Part shown: piece by piece, positions 32,673 to 43,728 of the stretch
How positions within the stretch are numbered: position 1 is the first letter of the stretch
Layout: every line of letters starts with the position of its first letter
Source of the DNA: Chondrus crispus
Lineage: Eukaryota > Rhodophyta > Florideophyceae > Gigartinales > Gigartinaceae
Assembly (NCBI RefSeq): GCF_000350225.1
Contig: NW_005179156.1
Span: 1-64,000, forward strand
Direction: 5' to 3'
Length of the DNA stretch: 64,000 nt
The notes under the pieces: generated by a model
What the model saw: the letters and a program-made list of their open reading frames with translations, nothing else
The model's database searches: none
Told to the model about the DNA's origin: nothing
Program-made: the position numbers and the translations under genes

Positions 32673-34622
32673 ATATTTCCTTCATCCCCGAGCCACTCGA
32701 GTGGTGGTACCAAACGCAAGCGCCCCGGCGTGGATTCTTCTTCCACTTCCCACGACCCTCTAAGTCTTCCTTCCATCCCTCGATTACCCCCTGATTCCCA
32801 ACATGCCGGCCCTGTTGCCCACATCGATTCCGATCCTAACACTCCGTCCTCACGTCGATACCCTGCTGCGTCGGAGCTCCACGATAAGGCCATGCGCCTT
32901 AATCCTGAGCTTTTTGCTTCCGCTAAATGGTTCTCAGTGATCGGTGTATGCGCCTTCCATGACATTGCTTACTCGTTCGCCGATGGCGCCGGTATGCTTC
33001 CAGGACAAATCCCCCTTCAAGCTATTCGATCTTACGATTGGTTGGCTCGCATCGCCATTGCTCCCTCCATTCTGTGTCACACTCCGCCTCGTGGTCGTGC
33101 GGTGTTATCGACCCGCTTCATGACCGCTGTGTGTGACAGGCTTGAGCTGCCATTGACGCAGGATCTCATCCCTGAGGAATTCGGTTGTGACACGTGGGAG
33201 TTTCGCACCGAGGGCGAGCGGTCTTACTTCGATAACATGCTGGCCTGGACCTCCGATAACGGAGGTTCGGACCTCCTCGTGAAGCCAACCGCCTTTGGTT
33301 TAACCAACGGACCGTCTCGGGCGCCGCTATGATGTGGACCAACGCCATAATTCCGGCTAATTTCCGACTTATCAAACGGGGTACCATCCCCCTCTTTCAG
33401 CACACAGTGCGCTTCAAACGCCGTATTCGGTCTGACACGGGTTATTTTGTGGCCTACCAGATGTTGGAGGCGCGCGAAATCTCGAGGTTCCATCACGCAA
33501 ATCGTTATCAACGTATTCCGTCGTGGTGTAGCCAATTTGAGGTCTGCCAAGGCTTTTGGGCTGAGCTCGGCCCTGTGTACACGTATTACGGAAGGTATTT
33601 ACGTGATCCTCGACACGGCTTTTGGGTAGTCTTCCTCACAGAGTGGTGTACCAAAGTGGCAGTGACCCTCCTGTGGGAGACCTACGACTGCTGGAGGTTG
33701 TGGTACTTGCCTCCCCAGCTCATCAGCCTTATGCGACGCCTCGCTTATTCGATTCCGCTGGGCGGTGCTGATGCAGACACCGAACTGCATTCTCTCCTCG
33801 ATAAAATAGAGGAGGTCGATTGGGACTCGATACCGCGTCAAAATTCCTCTCGTTCCTTCGTCCGGCAACGGCCCTCCTTCTCTCCTGGTCGTGCTCATCG
33901 TGGTGCGGGGGACTACGCTTAGTTTAACCCGTGGACGGGATCGCAATGTTCTTGCCACGAGGCGCGTCTGAGTCGGCAGTATGGGAGTCAGACGCCCGTT
34001 CCGGTTGAATTGCCCGTCTTCCTTGCGGATCCCCGCGAGTGCGACCTCTGTCCCCGGGAGCCTTTGCGTTCTCGCCCTGTGTTACCGATCTCACCGGCTT
34101 CACTTCCTGTCGATCCGGCCGGCCCCACTCTCCCCTTGAATGCTTCGGTAAGGGCGACGAGAGCCCCTGAATGTGAGGAGGTCAAATCCCCTTTGCAGTA
34201 TCATTCACTTCCAGTGGCCAGGTGTCAACCTCTATCAGAGACGAGAGAGGTCCCCTCGTCATCTAGCCGAACTGACAGTCTGTCCGAGCGCGCAGCCCCA
34301 GAAAGGAAGGGAAATTCTTCGTCCCTTACCCCCTTGGCTCCTCCTGCTCCGCCTTCCCCTGTGCACGTCCCAGCTCATCCCCCTTCTCCTGCGGCTGGTC
34401 CAGTTCCCGCCCCCTTGCCACCAATCGCCGACCAGGGGAGGTTCGACCTCCCCGTCCTCTCCAGATGTCATCAAAAAGAACGACGGCGCCGCCAGCGTAT
34501 ATCGCACATTGCCCCGTGCTCACGGAATAAACGAGGGGGCTCTTCGAGGAGCGTCCCTCGTTGACCTGCGCTTACTGGCGCAACTTATTGCCCCACTTCC
34601 AAAGACAAAAATCCTTGGGTGA
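32673..34622 (+). pseudogene. Antisense accessory ORF of E1 (aORF), unknown protein
   Basis: It is read opposite to gag-pol, between the pol end and the 3' LTR. It is homologous along its length to E2 46952-48883. Conserved blocks: LPSIPRLPP; FASAKWFS; RSDTGYFVAYQMLEAREISR; EVCQGFWAELGP; YLRDP.HG.W.VFL.EWC.KVA.TLL; QNSSRSF; and a C-terminal GALRGASLVDLRLLAQL. The middle is aromatic-rich and the C-terminal third Pro/Ser-rich and probably disordered. The E1 copy is damaged: the start codon is ATA at 32673 (ATG in E2), with a frameshift near 33285 and others in the Pro-rich part. Codon comparison with E2 shows mainly third-position changes. I recognise no domain. Confidence 0.65.
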
Positions 34623-37600
34623 ATCGTCCCATTGACCCATTGCCGATGGTAGCGCCCCGCCGATCCATGTTCGGATCACTGTCCTTTGAGAGTGTCGTCT
34701 CATCGTCGACACTTCCCTTCGTTCCACCGAAAATAAATTGCATTTCCTTGTCCTATCAACTTCCTCCTCTTGTTGCATTTTTCCTCTCTTTATCCAACAC
34801 GTACGTCATCCTTCTCCTCATTTTCCTTTTCCTCCTCTTTATCCAACACGGCATGCTTATCCTTCTCCTCATTTTCCTTTTCCTCCTCTTTATCCAACAC
34901 GGCATGCTCATCCTCGAGTTCCCCCCCTTGGGTACCATGTGTGTCCCCTCAAATCCCAGGATCACACACCTCGGGCTTCCGTCTTCCTCCTCTTGCTTGC
35001 AGTGTGCGTCCCCTTCCCGTTTTGCTACCTCCCCGGGTTTCAACTAGGGGGTGTGGTGATCCTCTTTTTTTAAAAAATTTGAGCAAGAGAAAATGGACGT
35101 GAACTCAGGGTGCGTCATCCATAATTTTTTTCTCTTTTGCTCTTCGCATTCTGTCGGTTAGCTCGAGGCGACACATCTTCGTGAACTCGCACCTTCGTCA
35201 AGACTGAGCCTGTCCAACGGAGTCTTTTGTAGCTGTAGGACCGCCACATCCATCTGGTACGCCTGTTACGCGTAGTCCAAACACAATCCCATCCTTGTGA
35301 TCGATCATGTAGATCTACACGTATCCAACTAGCGTGTCGACTGCATTCCGCCTATCATCCCGCAGGTCTGGTCGGATCGGATTTCCCGACACCACTGTTT
35401 TCTTGTCCTCGTGTAACCCTCCTGTTCGTCTCCGGTCACACCTTGGTCCTTAGACTTCCTCCTTTTTTTGTTTTTCTCGCGCGTTCAGTAGGTCCGTTTC
35501 TCGCTTGCATCCCTCACTGAGGGAGTACTGACTCCCCTGTAGTCTCTAAACGCGATCCGAATATGCGGACCATCCGGGTGATGTGTTCTGGTAGCGTGGA
35601 ATCGAATCACAATTACAGTTTTCTTTTCCCGGTGTGTGTTCCTCGACGTTTGAACATCGATACATCCTCATCCATGGTTGTACCGTCTGCCTTGATCGCT
35701 TTGGCGAAGTCCCCCTCGAGATCCATCTGTCCTTTTCGTGCTTGTCAGCTTTGCACACACAGAGTTACTGTACGTCTCCGTTTCGCAGGCTTGTCTTCTC
35801 GTGCATTTTGTTAACGTAATGCCGACGACGTCTTCGTCGTCGCTTTGTGATATTCACCTTCCGAACCCCCTTTGTGTGGTCTCTCGAAGCTTTCGAACAA
35901 CCACATCCATTCTCCTCGTGCTCCCAAAAAACCTTTCTCTCCTGGTACCCCATTCCTTTTTTGTCGAACTGGACGGCGTTTGCTCGCGCTTCACTTTCGG
36001 CGGTGGTGTGCGCGTCGCGGGGTCCCGATCCGCTTACTGTTATCTCCTGGGGCGGATTGTCAACATCCCGTTGTGGGGTCGCGTCCTCTGCGTCTACACA
36101 AAAAAAATAATGGTGATGGAGAAGGGAGGGGGGAACGAGGTTATGGCGTCAACTGTATTCATTTTGCGCTTACCGATTAGCAGAGTTTGCTGGCGTCGAG
36201 CAGTGGGAGGGAAGGGGTATCGAGACCTCCATCTGTCTTCCTCTTCTGCTTGTCATCTCCTCGGTCTTAGTTCGACCTCTACGCAGGCGACGCCCTTGGC
36301 ATAGCAAACCGGAGTCTCCTGTGGGGGTGTCCGTCAGCGTTCGGGGTATTCACGAACAACCATCATCAGTCGTAATTTGGGGCATTTGGGAAAGTGGAGG
36401 GGGGGTTGTTTCTCAAGCTTCCTCCTCTTGTCATTTCCGTGGTCGCAAGATCGGCGCCTGGGGTCTGATGACAACAAACGTGATACGTGTGCATTTCCCA
36501 ACGACAGCTGCTGCTTTCCTTAATTTTTCTTTTTAAAATATTCTCACGGCCCCTTCACACGTGTGTCTCCGTGCACTTGTCTGACCGTGGTTCACGTTTC
36601 TAAGTTAATAGAATGACTCGTCCCTCGTTGTGTTGGCTGCACACCACGTCCTCGTGCGACTACCTCTGCCGCCGGCATGTCGTGTCGTCACTTCCAGCGT
36701 GCTTCCGACCCCCTGGTTGTCTTCTGTTCCCATTTATGCTCCTCTTTGAATCCTGAGATACCTCCTCTTGATTTGTGCTCCCGTCGTACAACCTCCCTCA
36801 CTTCCTGCCGAACCGTACTGTACGTGTGTACGGGAAGTCGTCAGCCTGCGTTCCGCGTAGCAAAACTTGCAACTTCCCGCGACGCGTCCCCACGCCCCTG
36901 ATATCCACCTCTGGTCTATGCCAATTTTTCCTCCTCTTTTCCGTGCATCCTACCCTTACTCGGGGGTTATCCTCAAATGCGCCAGTCCTCCAGCGCAACT
37001 TTGTGTCCTCACCCCTAAATTGATTTCGACAACCCCACGTAGTGCGTCTCCGTTACGCAATTCTTCTCCAACAACAAATCCCTCGTTCCCGAAAAATTTC
37101 CAGCGTCTTTCTTCCGTCGACCAGAGATCGTCCTCCTTTCCCACACACCAGCGGTGTTCACATAGGCTTTCCTAGGTAGCGCTAGTAGAAGTCGTCGAAT
37201 ACAATACTGTACCAAGCCTCGCTGTTCAGCTCAACCAAGACGGTGTCTTCCATCCTTCATTTCGTCTGCGTGTGTTGCTTCACGGCTGGGGCGAACGTAA
37301 AGTAGAAGCGTGAGCTATGGCCTCGTCAGCGGGTCGACGGGCGCAGTTGCATTGTGTCGTTGACATTACAAAAAAAGAAGAAAAGAAAACAGGAACGAGA
37401 CAGAGATTGGGACAGGAGCGGATCGGCCGACTGAAAAGCAAGCGGTTGATCGCCTTGATGAAGACGTCGAGCCAATTCTCGTTGTTGACGAAGTCAACAG
37501 AAACGACAGAACAATTTGTCCCCTCCACACGGTGTAGTCTCGCGCGTTAACGCGCACCACTTGTCCTTTGTCTATTCGTGAAAAACCTCAGAAACATTTC

Positions 37601-38597
37601 CGTTCAAACTGATTCAGACGAGCATGGACCCCTGATCTAAACGTCCCTTTGCGTGCGCACCCATGCGACGCGTGATCATAGGTAATTTACGCATTGTCTC
37701 CACCTGAGGCTGCAGTGACTTCGTCACTTCCTGATGTACCGCGTCTCGCCGCTCTATCTCCGTGAACGTTAAGCCACGCATACCTGCTCGTCTCACCTCA
37801 TCTTTCCTTCTCGCCATTGCCGATGCGCCTTACTTCCGCTATGCTCATTCCTCGCTAGCTTCGTGCTGCGGTTCACAGCGTCCGTCTCGACTCGACCACA
37901 TCCCGCATGCGTAATCCCGCCTGGGCATGCGTGTGTGAGGACCGTCCTTACTCCTCACCGCGGCGCGATCCGTAACATCCTTTCCAACTTGATAGCTTCT
38001 CGACGGGGGCATCCCCGTTCGCTACCACGCGAATACCTTGGAGCCTCATAACTCCGCACAGAGCCGATATCCGGTTGCTGATTCTCGATTCGATCATCCT
38101 CCAGGCGTGCGATTGTTTTCATCCTATCACCACTATTTCAGTAGCGGTTCTCTCACTTCTTGCATCCTACACGTCGTCTTGATCTGCCTCGTCCGCGTGC
38201 AGTCGCCCATCGACTGCGTCCTCTCCTAACCCTCTACCTTATCTCGAAGGTAACACATTCGTCAATCTGACGCATCCCCTTCTTCTCCAATCTTCTCGTC
38301 AAACCCGCTCTCTTGTAGAACAGACGTCTTCCTCCACTCGAGATACAGCTTGTAGCCTTAATCACGATCGGCGGTTCACAATCCCCTGTTGCCCTTGGGC
38401 GCCTGTCGTGTTATCCTGAAACTACGCACGCTCGCTCCGGAATGGCCGACCTATGTGCGTCTCGGGAAGGAAAAACAAACATAAAAAGAACAAAAAAAAC
38501 AAAAACGAAACAGAACAGTTAAAAAGATAAAAACATAGGAAACTGGTTGCGGCTCGCGTCTTCTTTTCGCTTTCCATCATCACATTTTGTATGGAGC
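34623..38597. other. E1 spacer between aORF and chromodomain
   Basis: About 4 kb of pyrimidine-rich (plus strand) DNA with no supportable gene. The word TTCCTCCTCTT recurs along it (34761, 34982, 36418, 36926 and others), as it does in the unrelated-looking E2 spacer. Two A-rich tracts on the plus strand (37370-37395, 38468-38540) are T-rich on the element's strand. It contains a 51-bp tandem repeat. Confidence 0.45.
34789..34918. repeat. 51-bp tandem repeat, about 2.5 copies
   Basis: The unit starts TTTATCCAACACGGCATGCT and ends TTTTCCTCCTC. Copies start at 34789, 34838 and 34889; the first has a two-base deletion and the third is partial. Confidence 0.85.
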
Positions 38598-39038
38598 TCA
38601 TCCTGGTCTCGCGCGTGCGACTTGCGGCGGGAGGGGCAGTTTCTTCCTCCGGAAATAGGTCACTGCTGCGCTCCGCGGTAGCTGAGAAATCGGCTCCCAC
38701 GTTGCGTCCTCAATCGCGTAGCCATACCATTCCACCTTGAGAATTAATTTTCCATCTTGATAAGCGTGGTCGACTATTTTGTCGATCACGTACTCCTGAC
38801 CCCCGGTTCCTTCTTCCTGCGTGTCCAACTGTCCGTCCCTCTTCCGAAGAGCCAGCGACTCATCCTCATCCTGCTCTTCCGAACCTCCCATCTCTTGTAG
38901 ATCGGGCGAGATGCCCACAGCTTCCTGATTTATCAAAGGTGCGTCATCCATCCTATCCTTCGCTTGCGCGGCGGGTTCTTCTCGTTCCCCTTCTCGATTG
39001 AGGAGTTGTAGCGCTTGTCGTAGCTCGACTATCGGTGT
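38598..39038 (-). pseudogene. E1 integrase C-terminal chromodomain
   Basis: EYVIDKIVDHAYQDGKLI then KVEWYGYAIEDATWEP is a chromodomain (aromatic cage residues Y, W, W visible). Chromoviral integrases use this to direct insertion to marked chromatin, often H3K9-methylated. It is in phase with the integrase upstream but separated by a TAA at 39036-39038, where E2 has a Tyr codon. An acidic linker of about 60 residues precedes it. Confidence 0.75.
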
Positions 39039-41775
39039 TTAGTCCATGGGACTAGGGGCTAATTCGACTCTATCTCGCGACACGCGCTCTTCCTGGTCGC
39101 CGATGGCAATGACGACCGTATTCTCAGTTGACTCCTTCACTTGATATGGACCCGTAGCCACTTGTGCCAACTTATGTTTCGGCTCGGTGGCCGTGCCTTG
39201 CTCTTTCGGAAGGAATACGTATGATCCTGAAGGGATGTCATACTTCGACTTGCGGAGCCTTGCGTCGAAATTTCGCTTGTAGCGCGCTTGTTCTTTTCGC
39301 AGGCTCTTATCAGCGCCTTTCATCAGGCTTTCCAACCACGACTGCCATTTCACGTAGTACGCTCGATTCGAGCTAAATCATTCCAATCTTGGCTGTGCTT
39401 GTAACGCAATGCTTCTCGGCGCCCGAGCTAACACCAGCTCGAAGGGCGCGATGTTCGTAGTTCGATGAACTTGCATGTTGTATGCGAACGTCACGGCGTC
39501 GCTAAATAGGTCCCAGTCCTTGGGATGCTCTCCAACATATTTTCGCAACGCGGAAGTCAGAGTGCGGTTAAACCTCTCAACTTGGCCGTTGGCTTGCGGG
39601 TGGTACGTAGTCGTGAACACATTGCCTATGACGAGAATTCGACAGACGTTCTGAAAGAACCGGGCCGTGAACTGTGTTCCATTGTCGGACAGCAGCTTGA
39701 ACGGCGGTCCGTACACGAATACCCAATGGTGAACGAAAGCTTGTGCGATGTGCGCAGCTGATATCTTCTTCAACGGTACGGTTCATACCAGTTTCGAGTA
39801 TCGATCGCTGATCACGAGAATATACCGATTTCCTCGTTTAGCTGTAACTAGCTCGCCGAGGATGTCGATGGCGACAAACTCCAGCGGAGCTTTGGGCGTG
39901 AACAGCTTCATTTCCTTCGTGTTTCTTCTTAACTTCACCCTCTCTCGCGCACATGCGGCGCAATTCTTCGCGACTGCGTAGCAGTCTAGGGCCATCGTAG
40001 GCCAGTAGAAATATCTTCTCAATGTCTTGTAAAGTTTCCTGCCTCCCGGGTGGCCTGCCAATTTTGCGTAGTGGCTCAACCCTGGGACGCGGTCCCTTAA
40101 CGATTGTGGTATCACCACTTGTACAAACTCCGCCGCAGTACGGCATAGAGTTCCTTCGAGTTCCTCAGTCTCCATGCTGAACGTTCTCACCTTTCCGGCG
40201 TCCATTTCTTCCTTGATGCGGTTGCAGAAGGCGTCCACGGCTTGCTCGTGAATGGGCTCCTCCGGAGTCACAGCTTGGAATGGATCGAGGCGATCAGAGG
40301 CGGTCCCCCCCTCAAGAGCGAGGATGTCGTCTAACGCGTCAAAACTGTCCTCTTCCTGCACTGTTCCCTCGGCCGGTTCGGCCATAAAGCATGGGATTTC
40401 GTCGTCGATTTCGTCGACGGTTTCTCCTGCGGTCCGTAATCTTGACAGGGCATCAGCTTGGCTGTTAGCCTTGCCCTTCTTGTACTTGATTTCGAAATCG
40501 AATTCCGAGAGGCGGAGCCTCCATCGGATTAATCTCCCGCTGGGGTCGGTTACGTTCATCAACCACCTCAATGAGGCATGGTCGGTATGCACAATGAAGT
40601 GCTCGCCATATAGATATGGTCTTAGAGTCTGTAAGGCCCAAATTACCGCTAGACATTCTTTTCCTGATACAGAATAGGTTCTCTCGGCTGCGGATATCGT
40701 TCTTGAAAAGAACCTCATGGGTTTACGTTGCGCATCCGGATGCGTTTGAGATAATGCAGCGCCGATTTGATAGTCGCTTGCATCGGTATCTATCGAGTAT
40801 GGTAGGTCCTTCTTCGGCTGCGCCAACACCGGTGGCGCCAAGATAGCGTCTTTGAGCTTATGAAAAGCTTTTTCGCATGGTTCGTCGAATCCTTCCAACT
40901 GGGCCGGTTGTCCTTTCTTCAGTAGTTGGTTTAGAGGATGCGCAATTTTCGCATAATGCGGAACGAATCTGCGGTAGACATTACAAAGTCCCAAGAAGCT
41001 CCTGAGCTGGGTCTGCGTTTGAGGGTACCTCACTTGTTCCAATGCGGCGGTTCGCGCGGTGTCAACTTCCAATGTACTTGGCCGAACGACATGGCCCAGG
41101 TACTTGATCTTTTCGACGAAAAATTCGCACTTGCGAAGCTTGAGCTTAACACCTGCCTTCTCCAATACAGAAAGTATTTCATCCACGTGCACGATGTGCT
41201 CCTCCCACGACTTGCTAAAAATTATTATGTCATCCAGATACACCAAACAGCATTTCCAACGGAACGGAGAGAGCAGGATATCCATTGCTTTCTGGAATGT
41301 CGCTGGAGCGTTGGTTAGCCCAAAGGGCATTCTTGAGAAGCGATACAGACCTGAGTGACACGAAAATGCGGTCTTGTCGCGGTCGCACTCGGGGATGGGC
41401 ATCTGCCAATATCCCGAGATCGCGTCCAACGCGGAGAAAACCTTGGTGTCACCAAGCGAGTCCAGACACTCATCCATGCGCGGTAAACGGTACGTGTCCT
41501 TTACCGTTACCGCGTTTAACCTGCGATAGTCTACGCGAAAGCGCATCGATCTGTCCGGCTTCGGCACCAATAAAACGGGCGACGCCCATTCTGACTGCGC
41601 CGGTTCGATGACTCCTGCTTCTAACATCTTCTGTACTTCTGCATCTTCTACTTCGCAGGCTTTAGGCCCGGCCCGATACGGGGCTTGCGCAATTGGCCTT
41701 GTATCTGGGGCCAGTTCAATCCGGTGGACCGTGGTGTTGATCTCACCAAGGGTCCCATACCACATTCGGGAATAT
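39036..41775 (-). pseudogene. pol: E1 pol: reverse transcriptase, RNase H, integrase
   Basis: This copies element RNA into DNA and integrates it. In the frame starting at 41765: RT with VDYRRLNAV (78-86), MPFGLTNAPATF and the YLDD active site (176-179). RNase H has TDAS (D328), E370 and HTDH (D395). The integrase zinc finger is H565..H572..C602..C605. The integrase core starts at D634 (AIDILG) and continues after an in-frame TGA (39778-39780, CGA in E2) with SDNGTQF and VERFNRT. A second TGA at 39375-39377 is shared with E2. The C-terminal GPY-type segment (VATGPYQV) follows. A frameshift near 41775 separates it from the protease. It is Ty3/Gypsy by domain order. Confidence 0.9.
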
Positions 41776-42950
41776 TTTTTAACATCCGACGGAATCTTTC
41801 GCGCAGCCGGTCCGGCACGTGGCTCAGGTCGAGCTCCTCCACGTCCGGCGGGGGAGGCTCAATCCGCCGCTCCGGCTTCGTAGTTGCCGTCGCGGTGAGC
41901 CCTTCCTCCCGTTCTCCTTGCTGGTCCTCGCGATCTTGTTCCGACGGTTCGCACCTTCTCTCGCCCGTAGGCGGCGAGGTGGAATTAGTAAATTTTTCCT
42001 CATCCCTTTCTTGAATTCCAAGTACCTCACCAATGGTGGAATTGCTCTTGAATACGGCCCTCGGGTGCGGTAGTAGTTCCGCCACCACTTGGCCTTTTTG
42101 AACCCTGACAGGGTAATTTCCAAAATTCGCTACAAGCAATCTAAAAGGTTTGTCAGGCTCAACCTGAACTACACCGTTGGGGCTTACCAGTCCGTGCTTG
42201 TCGTATAAGGGTGCGTAGGGTTGAACGACGACCAAGCCAGTCCTCTTCGAGGTGCATTCGACTACGTGTTGCGTCCCTGGCTCAATGGTCGTGGCTCTTG
42301 CCACCTTCACCCTGGGGGAAACTCGCTCCCCTTTTGCATCAGTTTCGCCCTCTCCGGGGACCAGATGCTTCTTCGATTTTCTCGCCGAGAACCGCCTCAC
42401 GATCGAAACCTCCGAGAAATCCGCCAACTCAACTGTCCTCTTCCGTGGGTAGATAGCCTCCACGAACCTATCGCAATAGTCCGCTCCTAGAATCAGCGGT
42501 ACCGCGAGCTTCTCGCACACAATAAATTCGGCAGCAGCCACAAATCGTCCAAGTCTCACGGGCATCTTGATGGTTCCGAGAGTCTGGAGTGGCCTGTTGT
42601 TCGCGTCGCCGATGTCTTGGGTCGGTCCGTAAGACACTAGAGCTTCCATTCCAGCCGGGAGTTCCGATTTTCGCACAAGGTTTGGTCCCGCGCCGGTGTC
42701 TAATACAGACAACACCCGGCTCATCAATCCGACTGTTGGGCCAATGTCCGCGTAAACTTTGTAGTTTTTCCGCGCAAGAACCAAAATCTTCTCGGGACAC
42801 TCCCTTCGCCTAACCGTGTACCAGGGTCTTCGAACTTCTTCCAGCGGATGATCTCGGGCTCGGCTCAAAATATTCTTGACTTGGGCTGGCCCTTTGGGCT
42901 TATCCACCAATCCAACAACCTCCTCATCGGGGCCTTATTTTTTCCTTAGA
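41776..42950 (-). pseudogene. E1 retropepsin protease and linker
   Basis: VLDTGAGPNLVRKSELP is a canonical DTGA active site, and PLILGADYC is the second conserved strand. A conserved C-terminal extension (VECTSKRTGLVVVQPYAPLY, NGVVQVEP.....LLVANF) links to RT. An in-frame TAA lies just upstream near 42940 (Ser codon in E2), and a frameshift near 41775 follows. The upstream part of this frame overlaps the zinc-knuckle frame for more than 100 bases. Confidence 0.85.
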
Positions 42951-43026
42951 GACGGGGAACGGGGCCGAGCCTCGGGCACAGTACGTCGACCCTGTGCCTC
43001 TTGCAACTCATGCGAAATTCCCCTCT

Positions 43027-43728
43027 CTAGTTTTCCTGCCGCTGCGGGTTCCTTCTCACATCCGACGGCGCGGGCCCTCTGAAGGGTTGGTTCGGCCTCG
43101 GCGTTGAAGCACTCGGCGTGCTCGCCGTCTGCGAATCGAACCAATTCTTGACCTTCAGATAACTCGTCGATGGGATCCCTAACCTCTCCATCGGAGACAA
43201 CGCCTCATAATTTTCCAAAACTCGGTGCATTTCCCGGAGGGAAAGAATGCACGTTGGCGCGGCGTGCCCTTTCTCGTAACAGTGATAGCACACCAGTCCA
43301 TGCGTCTTGACGGGATATTGCGGCCTAGGTCCTCCACGGGCCGGCGGCCTTCCTTGACGTTGCAGCCTTCCCATCCAGCCTGGCCTTCGAAACGTCGTAC
43401 CCTTGTCTTCCATCGGAATGCGCGGCGCCGGCGTGTGGCCGCGCCCCCGAAACGTCATCATGGGATCCGTGGGCTCTGAAAACGACTCCGTCGTGTATGC
43501 GGGCGTCGGTAAAGTTGACGACCCGCTTGCCCCGTAGTCCTCGTGTCCGTAGCCCTCCCATGGCTCAATAAAATTGCCTTCGGCTGCCAAGGCTCCTTCA
43601 TACTGATTTTCGCTGCTTCCGTGCGCACCGCGTTCATCCGATGCGGAGATTGTCTCGGCTAAGTGAACGGCGACCTGACTTCTACGACCGGGATAAGAAG
43701 CCCTCGGCTTCTTACCCGCCCTGATCGT
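43027..43728 (-). CDS. E1 nucleocapsid (CCHC zinc knuckle), in phase with gag after a UAG
   Basis: CYHCYEKGHAAPTC is a perfect CX2CX4HX4C zinc knuckle; the surrounding sequence is basic and Gly/Arg/Pro-rich. The frame is in the same phase as the Gag capsid and is separated from it by one TAG (43729-43731), with no other stop until TAG 43027. There is no convincing ATG near its start, so it would be made by readthrough of the UAG, or the TAG is a fixed lesion. E2 has the same arrangement. Confidence 0.65.
   Translation of the reverse strand, partial: TIRAGKKPRASYPGRRSQVAVHLAETISASDERGAHGSSENQYEGALAAEGNFIEPWEGYGHEDYGASGSSTLPTPAYTTESFSEPTDPMMTFRGRGHTPAPRIPMEDKGTTFRRPGWMGRLQRQGRPPARGGPRPQYPVKTHGLVCYHCYEKGHAAPTCILSLREMHRVLENYEALSPMERLGIPSTSYLKVKNWFDSQTASTPSASTPRPNQPFRGPAPSDVRRNPQRQEN
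43690..43717 (-). promoter_or_regulatory. Hairpin 11 nt after the gag UAG, E1
   Basis: On the RNA strand GGGTAAGAAGCC pairs with GGCTTCTTATCCC around a GAG loop, 12 base pairs with one bulged A. Placement shortly after a stop codon is like that of structures that promote readthrough. It is identical in E2. Confidence 0.6.

Noticed and set aside
32550..34622. Idea that the aORF is a separate element inserted in E1
   Set aside because: It lies at the same place relative to pol and the polypurine tract in both E1 and E2, without its own terminal repeats, so it belongs to the element.
34789..34918. Possible CRISPR-like array
   Set aside because: The repeats are directly adjacent 51-bp units without spacers, in eukaryotic retrotransposon DNA.
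37280..37528. Minus-strand ORF in the E1 spacer
   Set aside because: Short, low motif content, and not matched by the E2 spacer.
40252..41611. Plus-strand ORFs of 75-141 codons opposite E1 pol (and equivalents opposite E2)
   Set aside because: Antisense shadows kept in both copies only because pol is conserved; unlike the aORF they lie under a coding frame.
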